From the NCBI GenBank assembly GCA_022570795.1, contig JAKUDP010000008.1, forward strand, positions 1,674,001 to 1,738,000: a stretch of DNA of 64,000 nt, in the 5' to 3' direction. Source of the stretch: Sphaerulina vaccinii. Its lineage: Eukaryota > Ascomycota > Dothideomycetes > Mycosphaerellales > Mycosphaerellaceae. Shown here piece after piece: positions 21,266 through 29,862 of this stretch (position 1 is the first letter of the stretch; the number at the start of each line of letters is the position of its first letter). The notes under the pieces are model-generated. The model saw nothing but the letters and a program-made list of their open reading frames with translations. It did not search any database and was not told the origin of the DNA. Position numbers and translations under genes: made by a program.

Positions 21266-23279
21266 TCATCGGCCCGCAGCTATATCGGCAGCTATCTTCT
21301 CGGCCAGCATGTCTGATCGGATGTTAGCTGATGATTTCGAGTTGTTTCGGAGTAGGAATGACTTACAGACTGTACTCTCGGGATGACCAGGCGGGAGCAC
21401 AGCAAAGGACGACGCATCAACCACTCGTAGGCGATCCACGCCAATCACTTTAGCATGTGTGTCCACGACTGCCATCGGGTCGTCGACCTTGCCCATACGA
21501 CAAGTGCAAGACGCATGCCAATTCTGGTAGCTGCTCTTCTCGATATATGCCAGGATGTCGGCATCGCTCGTAACATTCGGTCCCGGCATGTACTCCTGTC
21601 CACCGACCAGGATCGGCTGCATAGCTTTCGCATTGAAGAATGATCGTGCGCGCTTGAAGCCCTGAACTGCCATCTCTCGGTCGCTGGGATGTGAGAGCTG
21701 ATTGGGGTTCACAAGAGGTAGATCTCTGGTATCCGCAGACGTGATATTTACCCAGCCACGAGAGAGTGGTGTCACTGGAACCGTGACGATAGTTCCGAAG
21801 CGTTTGCTGGCATCAGTTCCGGCGAGCGCAGCCGCGGTGATCTCGTACTCGAGCTGAAATTGTGTCAGCCACCACTCACACAAGAATACCATGCTGGTAC
21901 TCACCTCTGGCCAATCTGCAGGAAACTTGGCGAAATCCGCCTGGGCTTGAGCACTGAGGCCACTACGGTATGGCTCCGGTAGCTTCTCCCAGCCGATGTA
22001 GTCAACACCGGCATTAGTAAGTGGACCAGTGCGGTTCACTCTGTACTCTTCAATGAGAGGTCCATTAACAGTAGGATCGGCAATTGCGCCGACACCGTTC
22101 TGGATGGTGATCTCCCAGATAGGTGCGAAGTCCAGATGGTCCTCCATGTTGGCACCTACGCCAGGTCGGTCTGCTAGAACAGTGATGTTGTGCGCCTCGA
22201 GCTGCTCGCGAGGACCGACTCCGCTGACCATCAGCAGCTGTGGTGACTGGAACGCGCCAGCAGAGAGAATAACTTCTTTGGTCGCATTGAGGTGGAATGT
22301 CTGGCTGTTGCCGTACGATGAGGCCTCGACCTCCACGCCCATCGCAGTCATCGTGCCATTGAACACGATCCTCTTGGCAAGCATGTTGGGGTATACCTTC
22401 AGATTCGTGCGTCCACTTCGAAGGGCGGCTTGCAGGTATGAGGACTCGGACGAGCTACGTTCCTCCTCAGGGTAAGATATGGTGAGCGGCGCATACTGCC
22501 TACCGAGCAGCTGGCCACTGGCGAAGTCCTGCTGGGATGGTAGTCCGTACTCTGCAAAGGCGGCGTCGCAATAGCTTGCAAAGATCTGTGCGAAGTTGGG
22601 GCTCGAGACATGTAGTGGGCCCGTATCGTTGAATGCCAGTGGATTTGCAGGCAGTGGTACGCTTGCATTGGCAGCACGCAACGTGGAATTTCCGGGGGAA
22701 TATTTAATGCCCTTCGCATAGTATGGCAACACATTGTCGAATAGCCAAGCATCATCGCCAACGATGTCTGCCCATACTTGGAAAGATCCGTAAGTGCCAC
22801 GATTGTAAATCATAGCATTCTGGGCTGAGCTGCCCCCGAGAGTCTTGCCACGTCCATAATGCAGTCGACGGCCTCCTAAGCCTTCTTCAGGTTGAGTGAC
22901 GAATCCCCAGTCTACCAGTGGGAATTGGTTCGCAGATTCCGGGTTGAAAGCGCCATATTGGGGGCAGTATGCCGGCACGACGCTGGTATTGCCGTTGTCT
23001 TGCTCGTAAAAGCCACCGGCCTCAATGACTGCTACAGAGTTGGTTCCATTCTCAGCCAGACGATAGGCCATCGCCAGACCAGCAGTTCCTAGACATGAAT
23101 CCTTAGCACTATTCATTTCAGCAGAGCTACGCATTCGTCAACTTACCGCCACCGATTATTACATAGTCGAATGATGCGTTTCCTGGACGTCCGTATTCGT
23201 TACCAGGAACAGTTCCGAAACGTGATTCCCAGGCTAGAGCTGGTACAGCAGCCAGCGCAAACAGACCAGAACGCATCAT
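21266..23279 (-). CDS. Secreted GMC oxidoreductase (CAZy AA3 type), four exons
   Basis: Exons 23147-23279, 21905-23088, 21367-21853 and 21266-21312 join to 616 aa. An N-terminal signal peptide (MMRSGLFALAAVPALA) is followed by the FAD-binding GxGxxG region FDYVIIGGGTAGLAMAYRLAE, created by the first splice. The GMC signatures are GKTLGGSSAQNAMIYNRG and SAGAFQSPQLLMVSGVGP. The catalytic His lies in YQNWHASCTCRMG, with the second active-site region near VLPPGHPESTVYMLAEKIA. The final exon of 47 nt restores STVYMLAEK; read through, the frame gives an atypical tail. Relatives oxidise glucose, aryl alcohols or choline-like substrates and make H2O2 outside the cell. The second intron (51 bp) is in frame and has no stop. 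Confidence 0.92.
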
Positions 23280-23490
23280 GATGGCAACTCTGGAGTCTTG
23301 ATGATATGAAGATGATGAAGAAACGGTAAAGACCAAAAAATTATACATACATACACTTCATATAGCACCACAGAATATGTCATCGTTGAACTTGAGGTCT
23401 GTTCCTGCATGTTGATTTTCTAGTTGCGGTATGGCTCGGTTTTGAGTTCTAGTCGTGTCGTCCTACGCGGCTCTTCTTGAGCCATTTGAT

Positions 23491-24087
23491 TCAGATCAGT
23501 CCTCTGTGCTCGACCTTCGCACACCGCTGATCCAGCAAGAGAAGGGCTTCCTCGAACGCGTCGTTGAGCGCGTAGACATCGTGTTCTTCGTCCGATGGGG
23601 AGTCCACGGAGTGGTCCAGAGAAAGAGAAGGGAAAGAGGAGAAGGAGAAGGTGGAATCCTCGACGCGCCGTCCACCTGATGGAATGAGGAAGATGCGAGA
23701 ATAGCATCGTAAGAGACAGTCACACAGTCTTGGTGCCAGGAAAGAGCTCGAAGCGGTTCAAGCTTGCTCTTCAGAGCGTAGCGATTGTTCTCTTGAGGCA
23801 CAAGGACGACGGCCACCGGTGCCAGTCACGCGTCTTGTCAGCCTCAAGTTCTTCTTGTAGAGCAAGCGTGTCTTCTTCGAGTCATGCGGCGTGAGCTGTC
23901 ATCCACGACACTGACGTACCGTGCAGGTCACGTATCACAGATAGAGTAAATGGAGCGATGGAAGAAAGATACGTCGCACAACCGAGATGAAGTCGTCGCA
24001 GAAAGAGTATGCGCTTCCGCCTGAACATCTCAGTACGACGGCGTATTCGTGGTGAGACTTGACGACAAGGATCATGTTTTCGGCCAT
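23491..24087 (-). CDS. Possible small multi-exon or broken gene of unknown function
   Basis: Three coding-like stretches follow one another on the minus strand in different frames. The first is MAENMILVVKSHHEYAVVLR from ATG 24087. The second is EEDTLALQEELEADKTRDWH near 23850, and VAVVLVPQENNRYALKSKLE overlaps its end. The last is FEEALLLLDQRCAKVEHRGL, ending with TGA at 23491-23493. Joining them needs at least two small introns, and the splice sites are not convincing. A frameshifted pseudogene is as likely. No domain is recognised. It lies between the GMC oxidoreductase and the kinase-like gene. Confidence 0.25.
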
Positions 24088-24377
24088 TTTGGTTGTTCCA
24101 CAACAGCGCATCAAAGACATCGCCCACTTTAGCTCCAAGCAATCGGATGAGCATCTCACTCCAACATCCCTGGCCGTGGAGCATCTTCTTCGGAAGGTGG
24201 CACGGCTGACAGAGAGACATCCTGTTGATGAACTCCTGATGAAGTGAAGCAGAGAAGAAGGAACATTCCTCGCGATTGCCTCGCCAGCTGAAAAGAGTCT
24301 ATTTTAGCCCCCATCACACAAATCTGAAGACCACTCAAGAACATCTCGACTCATCAGGAACAAGCCACGCCTCTCCA

Positions 24378-25241
24378 ATGGACTACGAAACCTCAGATGG
24401 CTCTCAATTCTCCCTCCGAGAAATCTGGTCCGAAGACGATGAAAGAGACACGCCAGACTTCGAATGCACACTCATCACAGCCTTCGTAGACGGCAACGCC
24501 TACGCTGGAAAATCCCTCCAGCGAATGGAAGAAATGGACGATGTCGACGTAATCGGCTACTTGGAACCAGTACCCTCAGAAAACATCTTCCCAATCATGC
24601 CTCCCAAAGATTTCACAATCGCTCCACCATTCGACATGCAACTCCACTATCTCAAAGCTCCACAATTCACTTATGAGGATTCGAGACCTGGACAAACGTT
24701 CGTGGCTGATAGGATGAGAAGTGAGGCTGCTGTGCTAGAGTTTTTGCGAAAACATCCTCATGAGAGTATCGTGAAGTATTTTGGTTGCGTGCTCAATCAG
24801 GATGGAAGGATTACGCATCTTTGTTTGAAGAGGTGTTATTGTAATTTGGCAGAGTATGCTGAAGTTGGCTTGAGTGATGAAGAGCAGGATAGATTGCTGG
24901 GACAGGTGCAGGAGGGTTTGAAGCATTTGCATGGGCTTGGGTTGGCGCACAATGATGTTAATCCTGGTGAGTAGAGTATGTCCCAGCGCGTGATGGTGAT
25001 GATTGCTGATATAAGTCGCGAAGGCAACATCTGCGTCGACTCTACGGGTAATGCCATGATCGTGGACTTTGACTCTTGCGCGCCATTTGGCAAGCCATTG
25101 GCGAAAGGCGTGGCTTCTATTGCGACAGAGAAAGGAGTGCCAGTTTCTGACAAGCGAAACGACTACCAAGCTTTCAAGGAAGTCGTTCAGTTTCTCAAGA
25201 AAGATCGCAAACGTTCCTCGGTCTGCTACCCGCAGATGTAG
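24378..25241 (+). CDS. Small protein-kinase-like protein, two exons
   Basis: Exons 24378-24966 and 25024-25241 give 268 aa. The catalytic-loop motif LAHNDVNPGNICVD is assembled exactly across the splice (CCTG|GCAACATC), which fixes the acceptor gaag at 25020-25023. It is followed by AMIVDFDSC, equivalent to the DFG magnesium site. The N-lobe has an alpha-C-like helix RMRSEAAVLEFLRKHPHESIVKYFG, but no clear glycine-rich loop. The C-lobe ends soon after the activation segment, so the protein is about 60 residues shorter than a full kinase. It belongs to a fungal lineage of divergent kinase-like proteins; activity is uncertain. ATG 24378 (MDYETSDGSQF) is the first in frame. Confidence 0.75.
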
Positions 25242-25552
25242 GACGGTGGCCGGAGTCTTATGGATTTACGACCACGTCCGAGACAAAGAGAAATGTCTCT
25301 GCAATAGTCACACGTTTGTGGTTGCTACGGAGTGGCCTCAAGACAGCGTAGTCGGCCGGAAGTGATGACGAGCATGAGGTGAATGAATCGAGACGAGCGG
25401 TAATGTTACATACGTTGTACAACTACGCAGGCAAACGACATGTATTATACTCATATCCAATGTCCTAAGACTCAACCAGGATTGCCGGTCTCCTCTTAAT
25501 CCGTGAAGGTTGCCAGGTAGTGTTCAAATACTATTCGATCTTCCCGTCCTTC
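25242..25552. other. Spacer between the kinase-like gene and RNA array 1
   Basis: 311 bp containing the 3' end of the kinase-like gene and the promoter of array unit 1 (CAAATA at 25525, 28 nt before the RNA start). No other feature. Confidence 0.5.
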
Positions 25553-25702
25553 AACAGTCGTCCGTGGTCTAGCGGAAAAGCAAGCAAGTCGCAGTGACCA
25601 TGCTGTGCTATGCCTAATGAAGCATCAGTGTCTACCACAAGGCATAACATGCCTCAGTGTCGGCCTACATGCCATGCCACGCTCGACAAGGGCGATTGTT
25701 TT
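25553..25702 (+). ncRNA. Array 1 unit 1, predicted Pol III structured RNA
   Basis: 5' AACAGTCGTCC (25553-25563) can pair with GGCGATTGTT (25691-25700), leaving one bulged T. A box TGGTCTAGCGG at 25565-25575. Hairpin CGCAG/CTGTG follows. The centre holds a second stem, AGGCA (25640) with TGCCT (25650), shared only with units 2 and 3. T run at 25699-25702. TATA-like CAAATA at 25525. Confidence 0.75.
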
Positions 25703-25781
25703 GCACTTCTTGTGCCTCTCTTTGCTTATGCCCTTGGATGAGGAAGTGGCAGTCATATAGTATCAGACATCCAGTGTCATC

Positions 25782-25935
25782 AACAGTCGTCCGTGGTCTA
25801 GCGGAGAAGCAAGTAAGCCGCAGTCTTCATGCTGTGCTGTGCCTAACGAACGATAGGGGTCTACCACAAGGCAGATCATGCCTGGAAAGATAGGCCTACG
25901 AGAACTCGATTCTGCCTAATGTGGGCGATTGTTTT
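25782..25935 (+). ncRNA. Array 1 unit 2, predicted Pol III structured RNA
   Basis: CATATA at 25754 lies 28 nt upstream. A box TGGTCTAGCGG at 25794-25804. Hairpin CGCAG/CTGTG. Central stem AGGCA (25869) with TGCCT (25879). A tract CTCGATTCTG near 25901 resembles a tRNA B box, the best such match in the array. Terminal pairing strand GGCGATTG and T run end at 25935. Confidence 0.78.
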
Positions 25936-26013
25936 GCACTTCTCTTGTCTCCTTTTGCTTATGCTCTTGATGAGTGAATGACTTACATATTCAAGCATCT
26001 GTCCAGCATCCTC

Positions 26014-26162
26014 AACAGTCGTCCGTGGTCTAGCGGAAAAGCATACAACTCGCAGCCATCATGCTGTGCCATGCCTAACGAACAATAGGAGTCTACCTAA
26101 GGCGAGCTGTGCCTCGGAAGTCTGATGCGAATTGGTATCCGCCCGACGTGGGCGATTGTTTT
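26014..26162 (+). ncRNA. Array 1 unit 3, predicted Pol III structured RNA
   Basis: CATAT at 25986 is 28 nt upstream; A box at 26026-26036. Hairpin CGCAG/CTGTG. The central stem keeps AGGC/GCCT but its loop has changed relative to units 1 and 2. GGCGATTGTTTT at 26151-26162 closes the terminal stem and terminates. Confidence 0.75.
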
Positions 26163-26251
26163 GCATTTCACTTATGCCGCTCCTGTCATCCTTTTGGCAT
26201 CGAGGAGCAGAGCAGATGACCTACATATCCAGCCATCTGTCCAGCATCCTT

Positions 26252-26403
26252 AACAGTCCTCCGTGGTCTAGCGGCAGAACACATAAGTCGTCGGTATAGC
26301 TTTCGCTGTAATAGAGAGATGCATCGAGTACTTTCTAACAAGACTGCAGGTCTCAACGAGTATAGCCATGTCCTCACCGCCGTAGCCAATCGGCGATTGT
26401 TTT
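26252..26403 (+). ncRNA. Array 1 unit 4, predicted Pol III structured RNA
   Basis: CATAT at 26224 (28 nt upstream), A box at 26264-26274. The 5' strand is AACAGTCC, which costs one pair against GGCGATTGTT. The +39 hairpin region reads TCGGTATAGCTTT and pairs poorly, so this unit may be weaker. T run at 26400-26403. Confidence 0.68.
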
Positions 26404-26490
26404 GCTTCTTCTTGAGGCTTTGTCTATACTCTTTTACTGCCAGTAAGGCTCAAAGCAAAGTATACATACATATCCCGACTAGCCTTTCTC

Positions 26491-26668
26491 AACGAACATC
26501 ACTAGTCTAGTGGAATAGCCATAAGTCTCACCGATCATAGTGTGCTGGCCAAACAGTTGACGGTCTCTCTGCTTTCAGGCAAAGGAATCTAAAAGCAAAT
26601 GTCGATATTGTGTAGCATTGCATTCGAGCTGTGTTTGTTTTTGCGTCAGCATCGCTGATGATCGTTTT
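26491..26668 (+). ncRNA. Array 1 unit 5, most diverged unit, predicted structured RNA
   Basis: The longest unit, 178 nt. Both strands of the terminal stem have changed together: AACGAACATCA (26491-26501) against TGATGATCGTT (26656-26666), ten of eleven positions pairing, where other units have AACAGTCGTCC against GGCGATTGTT. A box TAGTCTAGTGG at 26503-26513. TATA-like elements lie at 26461 and 26468. T run 26665-26668. Confidence 0.65.
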
Positions 26669-26743
26669 GCTTTCCCTTCCCGTATATCTTTTGCTTCCCT
26701 TGTCGAGGTAGGGCTCATATACTATCGAAGTCTCTCGTCCTGT

Positions 26744-26890
26744 AACGATCGTCCGTGGTCTAGCGGCAACGCACTCAAGTCGTCGGTATAGCTGTCGCTG
26801 TGCTGAAAGCTAGCATCAGCTAGCAAGATAATACATCTTGCCCGGCCAAGAGTTGAGAATCGATGTCGCCAATTAGCTGGCGATTGTTTT
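26744..26890 (+). ncRNA. Array 1 unit 6, predicted Pol III structured RNA
   Basis: CATAT at 26716, A box at 26756-26766. The 5' strand is AACGATCG, still fully paired to CGATTGTT through a G-U pair. The hairpin region TCGGTATAGCTGT matches that of the solitary copy at 19.5 kb. T run 26887-26890, followed by a second T5 tract. Confidence 0.74.
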
Positions 26891-26989
26891 GCCCCTTTTT
26901 GCCACAAACTTGATCGAATGATGTCCATCTTTTGCCTCTGCCTTTCCACCGAGGTAAGGTTCACATGCTTTTGCAATACATGGTCCTTT

Positions 26990-27132
26990 AACAGTCGTCC
27001 GTAGTCTAGCGGTAGACCTGTAAGTCGCAGTTATCATGCTGTGCTGCTGACCAAACACTTCAGCATAATCAAGCCTCAAAGCATCCACTTTGTGGTCGCC
27101 GAATGTGACGGTGCGCAGAGGGCGATTGTTTT
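26990..27132 (+). ncRNA. Array 1 unit 7, predicted Pol III structured RNA
   Basis: The upstream element is CATG at 26964 (26 nt). A box TAGTCTAGCGG at 27002-27012. Hairpin CGCAG/CTGTG. GGCGATTGTTTT at 27121-27132. Length 143 nt. Confidence 0.72.
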
Positions 27133-27230
27133 GCTTCGTTCGTGTCATTTTCTTTGACGCTTCTCCTTTTTTGCCTCCTAATTAGGACCCCAAGGCAATG
27201 CTCATATATTTCTTCAACTCATGATGTTGC

Positions 27231-27376
27231 AATAATCGTCCTTGGTCTAGCGGTAGACCTGTAAGTCACAGTCATCATGCTGTGCTGACACTAACGACAT
27301 GCAAGGCAAATCTAATGGAGCTCACAGGGAGCTACAATATTGCCCGACCGCCACACAGCCAATTGGCGATTGTTTT
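27231..27376 (+). ncRNA. Array 1 unit 8, predicted Pol III structured RNA
   Basis: CATATA at 27203, A box TGGTCTAGCGG at 27243-27253. The 5' strand AATAATCG pairs with CGATTGTT using a U-G pair, a change compatible with the stem. The hairpin CACAG/CTGTG replaces the G-U of other units by A-U. T run 27373-27376. Confidence 0.75.
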
Positions 27377-27474
27377 GCTTGGGTTGTGCCAAGGCCTTGT
27401 ACATCTCTTCTCTTTTGCCTTACATCCAGGCAACCAAAGTAGGGTCTGTATACTTATCACAATCTGCCTTCCTC

Positions 27475-27626
27475 AACAGTCGTCCGTGGTCTAGCGGTAT
27501 AGCTGTAAGTCGTTGGCAAAGCTGATGCTAGGCTTTGTGCTGTTCCAAGACTCACTCGAATACGATGAGGCTGTTCATGTGCTCGAAGGGGAGTCTGCGC
27601 GCATACGGCTGTGCGGCGGTTGTTTT
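27475..27626 (+). ncRNA. Array 1 unit 9, predicted Pol III structured RNA
   Basis: TGTATA at 27447 lies 28 nt upstream, A box at 27487-27497. The 3' strand is GGCGGTTGTT instead of GGCGATTGTT, and the stem is kept by a U-G pair. Hairpin TTGGC-AAA-GCTGA. T run 27623-27626. It is the last unit before the PRP3 3' end. Confidence 0.74.
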
Positions 27627-27782
27627 GCCACTCTGTTAGTCACTTCCCTCATATCCTTTTGCTCATGGCGTGATGAAAGCTCGTATGTGTATGCCATATC
27701 AGTTCTTTTGACCTCAGTACTTCATTGTAGAAGCTATGAACATACCTCATCATAGCGATACGATTGACCGGAGAGCCCGTCT

Positions 27783-29663
27783 CTACCAAGCGACCTTCTG
27801 TCCCTGTTTACTCCTCGCAAGCGTCCACATGTTCTCCATCTTTGTCTTCGTCAAAACATCCTTGGCCTCACCATCAGTTTCACAAGCCCTACTGCCCCAT
27901 CTCTTGAAACTCCTCTGGGCCTCCTCACCCTCCCAAATCAGCTCACAGACATTCTCCGACAAGTCTTTGAGCTGTCCTTTCTCGTCAAGAGGATTACACC
28001 ACTCGGCAGCTTTACTTCCTTGTCCCCTCGTTCCCGCTGTGATGTTCGTATTCGAACCGTCTGTCGTGCCAGTGAAAGTCGTTGGACCAGCACTATCAGG
28101 AGGTGGAGCAGTGTTTTCAGTCCATTTGATCCTGTTCAACAAGAGCTTTTTGTAGCCTTTGATAGAGTGTAATCCGCCCTCCACGATGATGAGATTGAGT
28201 GAAGGATTCAGAATAACCATTCCAGTAAGACCTTGCTGTTTTGCATTGACGTCAATCTGATATCTATGCTTTCCAGAACTGAGATCATCCACTCTGAAAA
28301 CTGCAATTTTGATACCCTTCGCTTCGTCTCCAGCTTGCTGTTTCGCGAGTTTCTCTGCTCGTTGAGCAGGTGTGAGTTTGCGGTCTTCGTTGGCTGCTTC
28401 GTGGTCGTTGGCTCTTTGGGCGATTTCGCGGTTGACACGGGCTTCGACTGCGGTCGGGTCTTTGACTGCTTGCTCTCCCAACACACGCATCATGTTGGAC
28501 TTCTTGACCTTCGGGGGTGGAGGCTCGATCAGTCCGAGACGGATCTTGGCTTGCTCTTCTTTCATGTCTGCCATTCTGCGTTGGCGGCGGAGTTTCTTTT
28601 GCTCTTTCACTGTGAGCATGAGAGGTTTCGGTGCGGGTGCAAACTTGTCCTGTGGTGCGGCGAGTAGGACTGGCCTTTGTATCAGAGCTGTGATGATGCT
28701 GTCCTCGACTGCAATCTTGTTTCTGCCTTCCTGGTCCCAGTTGTCGTAGCTCTTTTGTCCTTCAGGAAGCAGTCCTTCATCCCACCATTCGATCTCAGGC
28801 GGCTCTTCTACCAAGAACGCCTTGTCTGACGCCTCTTCAATCTCTGTCTTTCGTGCTTCTGCTGCCAGTCTCCTCTTCATCTCCTCCAGCTTGGCCTGCT
28901 GTCGGAGAGCATTTGCTTGTGCGATATACTTTCCTTTATCATTGAGCTGGATCTGCCTGCTCTTTCGAGAAGTGTTGCGAGCTGTGGGCGCATATGTAGA
29001 GTCGTCGTCCTCCTGTGTCTGCTCTTCATCTGGCTGAGCATCGAGATATGGATTGATCTTGGGCTTCTCTGGCTGTCGGTTGCCCTTCGTAGTGCTGAAC
29101 TTCGGTCCCTGCTGTCCTGATCCAGATCTGTTTCCTCCAGCGTCTCCCAGCAATGAAGGATGCAGTCCTATACCCAGACCTCCCTTCGCTCCTCGTCCGT
29201 CCTGTCTCGGTGGTGGGGCCGGTATGGAAGCTGTCCTCTGCGCTGCAATTTCCGCCGCTCGCCGTCTGGCATCTTGGATCCAACTTGATGCTTCGGGAGC
29301 TTCTTCCTTCTCAGCAGGAGGAGGAGGAGGAGGTGATGCAGCAGCTCCATTCACAGGCGTAGGCTTCTTCGCGGCGATCTTCGCTCTCATGGCAGCAATC
29401 TTCTCGGCAGTCTCACGCTTCTTGCGTTCTAGTTCAGACTCGCCTGGAGCAGCAGGAGGCGCACTCACTCCTTTGCTGTTCTCCTTGCCCGCAGCAATCT
29501 TCGCCTTCAAGTCAGCCATCCGTTCAGCGGTTTCCCTCTTCTTGCGCTCCAGATCCGTCTCTCCCGCATTCTGTCGCACGGGCAGAGGCGAGCCATCTCC
29601 GGCACGCTGCCGCTTGACATCGCTGCCCTCGCCGTTCGTCTCGTGTGGCCTCTTCCCCGTCAT
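27783..29663 (-). CDS. PRP3: U4/U6 small nuclear ribonucleoprotein Prp3
   Basis: Intronless, 626 aa. The N-terminus is charged, with two repeats of the form ELERKKRETAE(R/K)...KAKIAAGKE. The central PRP3 domain is recognised by EWWDEGLLPEG, DSIITALIQRPVLLAAP, LMLTVKEQKKLRRQRRMADMKEEQ and NREIAQRANDHEAANE. The C-terminal DUF1115 domain has VFRVDDLSSGKHRYQIDVNAKQQGLTGMVIL and SIKGYKKLLLNRIKW. Prp3 binds the U4/U6 stem II and the U6 3' end and is essential for the U4/U6.U5 tri-snRNP. Nuclear. It shares a 199-bp divergent promoter with RPA190, and its 3' end faces RNA array 1. Confidence 0.95.
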   Translation of the reverse strand: MTGKRPHETNGEGSDVKRQRAGDGSPLPVRQNAGETDLERKKRETAERMADLKAKIAAGKENSKGVSAPPAAPGESELERKKRETAEKIAAMRAKIAAKKPTPVNGAAASPPPPPPAEKEEAPEASSWIQDARRRAAEIAAQRTASIPAPPPRQDGRGAKGGLGIGLHPSLLGDAGGNRSGSGQQGPKFSTTKGNRQPEKPKINPYLDAQPDEEQTQEDDDSTYAPTARNTSRKSRQIQLNDKGKYIAQANALRQQAKLEEMKRRLAAEARKTEIEEASDKAFLVEEPPEIEWWDEGLLPEGQKSYDNWDQEGRNKIAVEDSIITALIQRPVLLAAPQDKFAPAPKPLMLTVKEQKKLRRQRRMADMKEEQAKIRLGLIEPPPPKVKKSNMMRVLGEQAVKDPTAVEARVNREIAQRANDHEAANEDRKLTPAQRAEKLAKQQAGDEAKGIKIAVFRVDDLSSGKHRYQIDVNAKQQGLTGMVILNPSLNLIIVEGGLHSIKGYKKLLLNRIKWTENTAPPPDSAGPTTFTGTTDGSNTNITAGTRGQGSKAAEWCNPLDEKGQLKDLSENVCELIWEGEEAQRSFKRWGSRACETDGEAKDVLTKTKMENMWTLARSKQGQKVAW

Positions 29664-29862
29664 CGTTGTTGTTGATCAATATCAAGTACTGAGGACAGAC
29701 GCGGGAGAGAGAAGTAGAAGTGTAGCGAGTCATGCAGCGAAGACGTTCTTAGCGCGTTCTCGGATGTCTAGTCGTAGCCGAGAAACTTTGATTGAAGCTC
29801 GCTCTGGAAAAAGTTGTCTCTTGTATGTTCATGTCTGCTTGTTGGCAGCGTCGACAGCAACG
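29664..29862. promoter_or_regulatory. Divergent promoter of PRP3 and RPA190
   Basis: 199 bp between the two ATGs. It has no stop in the RPA190 frame, so the RPA190 reading frame stays open through it. No TATA box stands out. Confidence 0.6.

Larger units (their letters stand above)
25525..27632 (+). repeat. RNA array 1: nine tandem diverged units, period about 230-250 bp
   Basis: Unit starts lie at 25553, 25782, 26014, 26252, 26491, 26744, 26990, 27231 and 27475, so spacing is 229-253 bp. Within a unit, four blocks are conserved while the rest has drifted: a TATA-like CATAT about 28 nt before the start, the 5' strand with A box, a hairpin near +39, and GGCGATTGTTTTGC at the end. Drift between units is large outside these blocks, so the array is old and held by selection on the blocks. 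It is transcribed towards the 3' end of PRP3 and stops about 155 bp short of the PRP3 stop codon. Confidence 0.85.

Noticed and set aside
25553..27497. tRNA genes: the sequence CGTCCGTGGTCTAGCGG repeated nine times looks like the 5' half of a tRNA
   Set aside because: No anticodon arm and no consistent T arm/B box follow, and the closing 3' strand is 140-170 nt away instead of about 72. The units are annotated as a separate RNA family.
25657..27755. Short ORFs inside array 1 and array 2 (for example 25657-25893, 27513-27755, 36112-36424)
   Set aside because: They cross the conserved RNA blocks in varying frames, differ in every unit and show no protein resemblance.
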